Source: Nocardioidaceae bacterium (GTDB lineage Bacteria > Actinomycetota > Actinomycetes > Propionibacteriales > Nocardioidaceae). From it: a stretch of DNA of 5,020 nucleotides. The notes beneath the pieces were generated by a model. That model was not told where the DNA came from. It saw nothing but the letters and a program-made list of their open reading frames with translations, and did no database searches. The stretch spans positions 199,181 through 204,200 of the forward strand of contig CP059259.1 in the NCBI GenBank assembly GCA_013693815.1, given 5' to 3'. Of the stretch, positions 1 to 4,490 are shown in pieces. How positions within the stretch are numbered: position 1 is the stretch's first letter; each line of letters begins with the position of its first letter. Position numbers and translations under genes: made by a program.

Positions 1-756
1 CACCGGAGTCACCCCGGCGACCGGGTCCTGGCCATGGCCGAGTACGGCGGCTACGCCGAGCTGGCCACCGCAGAGGCGAACCAGGTCCATCTGCTGCCGG
101 CCGGGCTGAGCTTCGAGGACGCCGCGACCATGTCCTTGGCCTACGACACCGCCTGGATGGCGCTGCGGGAACGGGCTCGTCTGGCTGCCGGCGAAAGCGT
201 GCTGGTGCTCGGTGCGAGTGGGGCAGTGGGCCGCGCGGCGGTGTCCTTGGCCCGTGCCATGGGTGCGGCTACCGTCCTGGGCAGCGTCTCGCGGCCCGGC
301 CGAGAGGTGGGACCGGCGGACGGTGTCGTGGATCTGTCTCGTCAGCCGCTGCGTGACACCATCCGGGAGCAGGTCTTCGCGTTGACCGACGGCCGCGGGG
401 TGGACGTGGTGATCGATCCCTTGGGTGGTGACGCGTTCCACGGAGCTATCCGGGCATTGGCCTGGCGCGGCCGGCTCGTGGTCGTCGGCTTCGCTGCAGG
501 GGACATCCCGCAGCTGAAGGTGAACTACACCATGCTCAAGAACATCGAGGTCTCGGGACTGCAGATCAGTGACTACCGCAAGCGCGTTCCCGAGCTCGTG
601 CGTCAGTGTTATGCGGAAGTCTTCGAGTTCTACACCGAGGGCCGCTTGGATCTCCAGCAGGCGCAGACCTGGCCGCTGGCGCACTGGCGAGACGCGGTCC
701 AGGCTTTGGAGTCGCGCTCGGCCACCGGCCGGGTGGTGTTGTCGCCTCAGGCCTGA
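1..756 (+). CDS. NADPH:quinone oxidoreductase-like MDR protein, 5'-truncated
   Basis: The reading frame is open from base 1 and encodes 251 residues. The ATG at 34 is internal, because the frame before it already reads GDRVLAMAEYGGYAEL, a conserved strand of the medium-chain dehydrogenase/reductase GroES-like domain. Roughly 70 N-terminal residues lie outside the window if the protein has the usual length of about 320-330. A Rossmann fold follows, with the nucleotide-binding motif GASGAVG at 211-231. No cysteine/histidine zinc-ligand pattern is visible, which fits the zinc-free quinone oxidoreductase (zeta-crystallin) branch. Family members reduce quinones or activated C=C bonds, including enoyl-CoA types, with NADPH in the cytoplasm; the substrate here is unknown. 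The gene ends 22 bp before the convergent regulator gene. It is probably the last gene of an operon entering from the left. Confidence 0.88.
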   Translation, partial: HRSHPGDRVLAMAEYGGYAELATAEANQVHLLPAGLSFEDAATMSLAYDTAWMALRERARLAAGESVLVLGASGAVGRAAVSLARAMGAATVLGSVSRPGREVGPADGVVDLSRQPLRDTIREQVFALTDGRGVDVVIDPLGGDAFHGAIRALAWRGRLVVVGFAAGDIPQLKVNYTMLKNIEVSGLQISDYRKRVPELVRQCYAEVFEFYTEGRLDLQQAQTWPLAHWRDAVQALESRSATGRVVLSPQA

Positions 757-778
757 GTGGTGAGCGGCCTGCCGGGTT

Positions 779-1606
779 CTAGAGCATCCCGGCGGCCGAC
801 TCCTTGATCCACATCTTGATCCGAATGTCGCGCGACTCGGTGAAGTGGCTCGAGGCGATCTCCGCCGCACGCTCGGAGTCTCTGGCTTCGATCGCATCCA
901 CCAGCGCCAGATGCTGCTCGTTCGCCGCCTCCCAGCGGCCCGGGTAGGCCAGCGTGGTCGTGGGATAGCGCGCGAGGTGCAGGCCGAGTCGGTCGAGCAG
1001 GTCGAGCAGCGAGCTGTTGTGCGCGGCATGCCAGATCTGCTCGTGGAATCGGTGGTTGCCTTCGGCGACGCCGCGGGTGTCGTTGACGTCCATCTTCGCC
1101 AGGTGCTCAGCGAGCTCTCGCATCTGGAGCAGGTCGTGGAAGGTGCGGCGCTCAGCCGCAAGGCGGGCGGCCGTTACCTCCAGGGCGATGCGCGTCTCGT
1201 AGATGTCGAGGACGTCCTCGGCGCTTTCGGGTCGGACGATCAGGCCCCGGTCGGAGCGAACCGCTATACCCTCCATCTCCAACCGGGTCAGCGCCTCGCG
1301 GATCGGGGTCCGGCTGACCTTGCACCAGTCTGCGAGCGCGGTCTCGATGAGCGCAGCTCCCGGCTCCAGCTCACGGTCGATGATCGCCTGCTTGATGCGG
1401 TCGTACGCCGAACGCTGGCGGTCATTGGTGGTGCCGTGGGCACGACTCGACTTGCGAGGGCCGTCTTGCGACCATTCGAATACGCCATTGGATCCTTCGA
1501 TCGTCGGGAGGGGATCAGCTCGACGTGAGTCGTCGCGTGTGTACCCTGGTACACATGCACCGGGCAGCAGATAGTACCACTTTGCCCAGCAGATCTTCGG
1601 GCTCAA
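779..1606 (-). CDS. GntR-family transcriptional regulator with FCD domain; N-terminus uncertain, possible frameshift
   Basis: Cytoplasmic DNA-binding regulator. Numbered from the TTG at 1606, the winged helix-turn-helix spans about residues 67-128, with the typical stretch ADWCKVSRTPIREALTRLE. The all-alpha FCD ligand-binding domain follows to the end. Candidate FCD metal/ligand residues are N184 and H188 (NHRFH), H232 (QHLALVDAI) and H254. FCD regulators usually bind an organic acid of the pathway they control and act as repressors. The only in-frame ATG/GTG/TTG start before the helix-turn-helix is TTG 1606. That start has no clear SD, makes the protein long (275 aa against about 220-240), and places a likely operator and promoter inside the coding sequence. 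A much better start, ATG at 1488 with SD GAAGGA (1493-1498), is out of frame by one base. A one-base gain at the GGG run 1458-1460 would give a normal protein of about 236 aa. The family call is secure; the start is not. Confidence 0.85.
   Translation of the reverse strand: MSPKICWAKWYYLLPGACVPGYTRDDSRRADPLPTIEGSNGVFEWSQDGPRKSSRAHGTTNDRQRSAYDRIKQAIIDRELEPGAALIETALADWCKVSRTPIREALTRLEMEGIAVRSDRGLIVRPESAEDVLDIYETRIALEVTAARLAAERRTFHDLLQMRELAEHLAKMDVNDTRGVAEGNHRFHEQIWHAAHNSSLLDLLDRLGLHLARYPTTTLAYPGRWEAANEQHLALVDAIEARDSERAAEIASSHFTESRDIRIKMWIKESAAGML
1493..1498 (-). promoter_or_regulatory. Ribosome binding site of the probable true regulator start (ATG 1488)
   Basis: On the minus strand GAAGGA is followed after 4 nt by ATGGCG. 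This is the only strong SD/ATG pair upstream of the helix-turn-helix, but the ATG is one base out of frame with it. It therefore supports a frameshift or sequence error between 1488 and about 1415. Confidence 0.5.
1538..1555. promoter_or_regulatory. Operator 1: perfect dyad between regulator and thioesterase genes
   Basis: TGTGTACC-CT-GGTACACA is a perfect inverted repeat with 8-bp arms and a 2-bp centre. It extends to 11-bp arms (1535-1558) with one mismatch. It lies between the divergent GntR/FCD regulator and the thioesterase, and its last base is the A of the thioesterase ATG. It shares the pattern TGYRTRC-N4-GWAYRCA with the sites at 2158 and 3707. The inferred role is autoregulation of the regulator plus control of the thioesterase. 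Confidence 0.7.
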
Positions 1607-2064
1607 CGATCGCCAATCTGCTGATGGAGGCGGGCGACGACCCCGGCCAGGTCATCGATGTTCCGCCAGGCGAAATCCTCATGCCTCCTGCCTGCGCGCT
1701 GGCGGTGTTCGGCGTCCGGTTGGTGGCTGTTGGTCGATTGTTCGCCCGCTCGGAGGTCGTGGTGAGCGACGTGCACCTCAACCAGGCGGGAAAGGTTCAA
1801 GGCGGCGTCTACTCGGTGATCGCGGACGCGACTGCTGGTTGGGCGGCGGAAGCCTTCTTGGGCCATCCGGACTATGTGACGACCTCTTACACCGCTCAGC
1901 TCGTTGGCGCGGCCGGCGAGGGAGACCGCATCCGCACCGAAGCCACTGTCTTGCATCCCGGTCGTCGCACCGTGGTGGTGACTGCTGACCTGTGGCGCGA
2001 CTCGGAGTCGGGCTCCCCGCGCCGGATCGCGCAGTTCACCTGCCAGCAGCTCGTTCTCGGCTAG
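1555..2064 (+). CDS. PaaI-like hotdog-fold acyl-CoA thioesterase
   Basis: Predicted cytoplasmic hotdog-fold thioesterase of 169 residues from ATG 1555. The core signature is HLNQAGKVQGGVYSVIADATAG. It corresponds to the PaaI-type 'N-x-x-G-x-x-HGG...A-D-x-A-x-G' segment, with D91 at the position of the usual catalytic acid on the long helix. The family's common His before GG is Gln here (Q82), which may affect specificity or rate. The strands RIRTEATVLHPGRRTVVVTADLWR close the fold. Members hydrolyse acyl- or aryl-CoA thioesters, often as rescue enzymes in aromatic-acid catabolism; the substrate is unknown. No SD precedes ATG 1555, which sits on the edge of operator 1, so the message may be leaderless. 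GTG 1525, GTG 1537 and ATG 1624 are alternatives. The gene diverges from the regulator and is probably under its control. Confidence 0.8.
   Translation: MHRAADSTTLPSRSSGSTIANLLMEAGDDPGQVIDVPPGEILMPPACALAVFGVRLVAVGRLFARSEVVVSDVHLNQAGKVQGGVYSVIADATAGWAAEAFLGHPDYVTTSYTAQLVGAAGEGDRIRTEATVLHPGRRTVVVTADLWRDSESGSPRRIAQFTCQQLVLG
1571..1579 (-). promoter_or_regulatory. Possible extended -10 promoter for the regulator gene
   Basis: The minus strand reads TGGTACTAT, which matches the extended -10 form TGnTAnnnT. I see no good -35. Transcription would start near 1564, just before the dyad at 1538-1555, placing that dyad in the early transcribed region where a repressor could act. It would also leave the TTG at 1606 outside the transcript. 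Confidence 0.35.
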
Positions 2065-2138
2065 ATCGGGCCTACAACGACACTGCGCCGGCTCTGCTAC
2101 CTGGACCGGATACCGCTGCGTGGTAGCGCTCCGTCGGC

Positions 2139-2167
2139 TTGTCACGTTGCGTCCGACTGTATACGAT
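2139..2167 (+). promoter_or_regulatory. Sigma70-type promoter for the tcuA-like gene
   Basis: A -35 box TTGTCA (2139-2144, five of six matches to TTGACA) is separated by 17 bp from a -10 box TACGAT (2162-2167, four of six matches to TATAAT). Operator 2 (2158-2175) covers the -10 and the expected start point, a classic placement for repression. Confidence 0.55.
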
Positions 2168-2175
2168 TGAATGCA
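2158..2175. promoter_or_regulatory. Operator 2: dyad upstream of the tcuA-like gene
   Basis: TGTATACG-AT-TGAATGCA is an imperfect dyad with the same 18-bp architecture as operator 1 and matches 13 of 18 bases of operator 3. It overlaps the predicted -10 and ends 20 bp before the GTG start. The inferred role is a binding site for the GntR/FCD regulator. Confidence 0.6.
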
Positions 2176-2183
2176 GATTCGTC

Positions 2184-2190
2184 GGAAGGG
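2184..2190 (+). promoter_or_regulatory. Ribosome binding site deciding the GTG 2196 start
   Basis: GGAAGGG lies 5 nt before GTG 2196. It selects this start over the upstream GTG at 2139, which would put the promoter and operator inside the gene and add residues ahead of the FAD-binding strand. Confidence 0.75.
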
Positions 2191-2195
2191 ACCAA

Positions 2196-3662
2196 GTGGC
2201 CAAGAAAGTCATCGTCGTCGGAGGCGGTAACGCTGCGCTGTGTGCGGCTATCTCAGCTCGGGAGAACGGCGCCGAAGTGGTCGTCTTCGAATGCGGAGAA
2301 GGCGAGTCGCGAGGTGGGAACACCTCGTTCACCGCGGGTGCGATGCGGGTCGCCTACGAGGGTGTCGACGACTTGCTCACACTGATGCCCGAGCTCACCA
2401 CCGAGGATCTGGAGCGCACGGACTTCGGCAGTTACCCGGCCTCGGCTTTTCTCGACGACCTGGCTCGGGTCACCGAGTACCGCACCGATCCCGAGTTGGC
2501 CGGGGTACTCGTCGACGAGAGTCTGTCCACGCTGCAATGGATGCGTCAGCACGGGGTCCGGTTCGCGCCTATCTACGGACGTCAGGCCTTCCAGGTCGAC
2601 GGGAAGTTCAAGTTCTGGGGTGGCCTGACCGTCGAGGTGAACGGTGGCGGCCCTGGCCTGGTCGACTACCTGACGAAAGCCGCCGTCGACCTCGGTGTCA
2701 CCGTCGAGTACGGAGCCCGGGTGCGGTCGCTGATCTCCGGCGACGACGGTGTCACCGGAGTTAGGGTTCGGCAAGGTGGCGTCACCCGGGTGGAGAATGC
2801 CGACTCGGTGATTCTGGCCAGTGGTGGCTTTCAGTCCAACTCGGCATGGCGCGCGATGTACCTCGGTCCGCAGTGGGATCTCGCCAAGGTGCGAGGCACT
2901 CGGTTCAACGTCGGGGACGGACATCGAATGGCGCTCGAGATCGGGGCCAGCCCGGCCGGTAACTGGTCGGGTTGCCACGCGGTCGGCTGGGACCAGAACG
3001 CTCCTGAGTTCGGGGACATCCGGGTCGGCGACAACTTCCAGAAGCACAGTTATCCGTGGGGCATCATGGTCAATGCCGCCGGCAAGCGCTTCGTCGACGA
3101 GGGCGCGGACTTCCGCAACTACACCTACGCCAAGTACGGACAGGTGATCTTGGCTCAGCCCGGCCAGTTCGCGTGGCAGATCTTCGACCAGAAGGTCACC
3201 CACCTCCTGCGCGACGAGTACCGCATCAAGCAGGTCACGAAGGTAACGGCGGACACGCTCGAGGGTTTGGCCAACAAGCTGGATGGTGTCGACCCGAAGG
3301 GTTTCCTCGCCGAGATCGCGAAGTACAACGACGCGGTGGACCAGGTGCCGGTGTTCAACCCCAACGTCAAGGATGGCCGTCGTACGGTCGGCTTGGAGGT
3401 CGACAAGACCAACTGGGCGAACACGATCGACGAGGGTCCCTTCGAGGCTTACGCCGTGACCTGCGGGGTGACCTTCACCTTCGGCGGTCTGCGGATCAAC
3501 ACCGACGCTCAGGTCCTCGACACCGACGGGGCCCCGATCGCGGGGTTGTTCGCCGCCGGCGAGATCGTCGGAGGCATCTTCTACTTCAACTACCCCGGAG
3601 GGTCGGGCCTGACGAACGGCTCGGTCTTCGGGCGTATCGCCGGCAGCACCGCGTCGGCCTGA
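2196..3662 (+). CDS. tcuA: FAD-dependent dehydrogenase, tricarballylate dehydrogenase (TcuA)-like
   Basis: A 488-residue flavoprotein of the fumarate reductase/succinate dehydrogenase FAD-binding family. The N-terminus carries the dinucleotide fold KKVIVVGGGNAALCAAI, with E32 as the likely ribose ligand, then SRGGNTSF near residues 38-45. The middle holds HSYPWGIMVNAAGKRFVDEGADFRNYTYAKYG (about 284-315, listed here only as a landmark). The C-terminal FAD closure includes GLFAAGEIVGG and YPGGSGLTNGSVFGRIAG (about 450-483). The motif set and length resemble TcuA, which oxidises tricarballylate to cis-aconitate with electrons passed on by TcuB. The fumarate reductase NRLGG-type catalytic arginine segment reads GSGLTNG, so a true fumarate reductase is unlikely. 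3-Ketosteroid dehydrogenase-like or other organic-acid oxidoreductases remain possible. No tcuB or tcuC is in the window. The gene has its own promoter, operator and strong SD. The family is secure; the exact substrate is inferred. Confidence 0.85.
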   Translation: MAKKVIVVGGGNAALCAAISARENGAEVVVFECGEGESRGGNTSFTAGAMRVAYEGVDDLLTLMPELTTEDLERTDFGSYPASAFLDDLARVTEYRTDPELAGVLVDESLSTLQWMRQHGVRFAPIYGRQAFQVDGKFKFWGGLTVEVNGGGPGLVDYLTKAAVDLGVTVEYGARVRSLISGDDGVTGVRVRQGGVTRVENADSVILASGGFQSNSAWRAMYLGPQWDLAKVRGTRFNVGDGHRMALEIGASPAGNWSGCHAVGWDQNAPEFGDIRVGDNFQKHSYPWGIMVNAAGKRFVDEGADFRNYTYAKYGQVILAQPGQFAWQIFDQKVTHLLRDEYRIKQVTKVTADTLEGLANKLDGVDPKGFLAEIAKYNDAVDQVPVFNPNVKDGRRTVGLEVDKTNWANTIDEGPFEAYAVTCGVTFTFGGLRINTDAQVLDTDGAPIAGLFAAGEIVGGIFYFNYPGGSGLTNGSVFGRIAGSTASA

Positions 3663-3706
3663 CCGACGCCACAGCGCGGCGACGCTGGTTGGCTCCCAAT
3701 AGAAGT

Positions 3707-3724
3707 TGCATGCAAATGTATGCA
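3707..3724. promoter_or_regulatory. Operator 3: dyad upstream of the coxG-like gene
   Basis: TGCATGCA-AA-TGTATGCA has two 8-bp arms differing at one dyad position, around a 2-bp centre. It matches 13 of 18 bases of operator 2 and fits the same degenerate dyad as operator 1. It lies in the short gap after the tcuA-like gene and ends 28 bp before GTG 3753. This suggests a separately regulated coxG-coxM transcript. A convincing -35/-10 pair is not visible; TTGGCT at 3689-3694 is only a weak -35 candidate. Confidence 0.6.
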
Positions 3725-3752
3725 GAAGGTTTCGCGGCGATAGGATGATGCG

Positions 3753-4214
3753 GTGGCACTGGAGAGATTCGAGCGGACCGTAGAGGTCACGAGCGACGTC
3801 GATCGATGCTGGTCGACACTGACCGATGTGCACGAACTGGTGTCATGGGTGCGGATCCTGCGCTCGGCCGAAGAACTGCAGGCACTGAAGTCCTACACCG
3901 CAGTCCTGGAGGACAAGGTCGGGCCGTTCAGTCTCAAGGCGGATCTGGCGATCGATGTCGAGGTCGTCGAGGAGGGGGCCGCGATCGACGTCACCGCCTC
4001 CGGGCGTGACCGTGCGATCAACACCCAGATCGACATCGAGGGCAATCTGCGACTGACCCCGATGGACGGCGGGGGCACCCGGATCGGGGTCAGCGGCAAG
4101 TACCAGGTCAGCGGGCGGGCCACCAGCTTGGGCTCCGGGATCGTCCGTAAGAAGGGCGATGCCGCCGTCAACGAGTTCGTCGACGGCGTGGTTCGCACAC
4201 TCGGGTCCTCGTGA
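3753..4214 (+). CDS. coxG: CoxG-like SRPBCC family protein
   Basis: A 153-residue protein with the CoxG/SRPBCC fold. It begins with the family strand LERFERTVEVTSDVDRCWSTL, followed by a DVHELVSWV helix, the GPFSLKADLAIDVEVVEE strands, the GGTRIGVSGKYQVSGRATSLG segment and a closing helix ending VNEFVDGVVRTLGSS. CoxG proteins assist CO-dehydrogenase-type molybdenum hydroxylases in membrane attachment or quinone handling. This one consists of little more than the SRPBCC domain and has no visible C-terminal membrane tail. GTG 3753 is chosen because of AGGA at 3742-3745, 7 nt upstream. The TGA at 4212-4214 overlaps a GAGGGG SD and lies inside the first repeat unit, so the ancestral gene probably ran 9 bp from the coxM ATG. 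It probably serves the enzyme whose medium subunit starts at 4491. Confidence 0.85.
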   Translation: MALERFERTVEVTSDVDRCWSTLTDVHELVSWVRILRSAEELQALKSYTAVLEDKVGPFSLKADLAIDVEVVEEGAAIDVTASGRDRAINTQIDIEGNLRLTPMDGGGTRIGVSGKYQVSGRATSLGSGIVRKKGDAAVNEFVDGVVRTLGSS

Positions 4215-4299
4215 GGGGATCGCATGACTGTGCTGGATTGGTCATGCTCAGCGCCCTCCCTGTGTTTGTCATCGGGGGCCTCGTATGACTCGGGTCCTC

Positions 4300-4349
4300 G
4301 GGAGGGGATCGCATGACTGTGCTGGATTGGTCATGCTCAGCGCCCTCCC
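4300..4349 (+). promoter_or_regulatory. Nested inverted repeat sequestering SD and ATG (repeat unit 2; same in unit 3)
   Basis: GGGAGGG at 4300-4306 can pair with CCCTCCC at 4343-4349. Inside it, GCATGAC (4311-4317) can pair with GTCATGC (4330-4336) around a 12-nt loop. In RNA this would bury both the SD and the start codon. The same structure is at 4389-4438, and a weaker form at 4213-4260 where unit 1 lacks two of the outer pairs. A smaller GTCAT/ATGAC dyad follows in each unit (for example 4268-4289). The final copy lacks the downstream arms. Confidence 0.5.
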
Positions 4350-4477
4350 TGTGTTTGTCATCGCGGGCCTCGTATGACTCGGGTCCTCGGGAGGGGATCG
4401 CATGACTGTGCTGGATTGGTCATGCTCAGCGCCCTCCCTGTGTTTGTCATCGCGGGCCTCGTATGACTCGGGTCCTC

Positions 4478-4485
4478 GGGAGGGG
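4478..4485 (+). promoter_or_regulatory. Ribosome binding site of coxM
   Basis: GGGAGGGG lies 5 nt before ATG 4491, in the partial fourth repeat copy. It sets the coxM start. It can also pair with the CCCTCCC of repeat unit 3 upstream (4432-4438), giving a possible translational switch. Confidence 0.7.
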
Positions 4486-4490
4486 ATCGC

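Noticed and set aside
757..778. Bidirectional terminator between the convergent oxidoreductase and regulator genes
   Set aside because: The 22-bp gap holds no convincing stem or T-run.
845..1528. Plus-strand open frame of 227 codons opposite the regulator
   Set aside because: The minus strand encodes unmistakable GntR helix-turn-helix and FCD motifs; the plus frame shows no family features.
2096..2127. GCTACC/GGTAGC inverted repeat after the thioesterase gene as a terminator
   Set aside because: The arms are only 6 bp with a 20-nt loop and no T-run follows, so it is too weak to call.
3663..3700. Short CGCC/GGCG dyad after the tcuA-like gene as a terminator
   Set aside because: Four-base arms in GC-rich DNA are expected by chance and there is no T-run.
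2253..3833. Long open frame of 526 codons on the minus strand
   Set aside because: It is antisense to the clearly conserved TcuA-like and CoxG genes, has no recognisable domain, and is the usual shadow of high-GC coding sequence.
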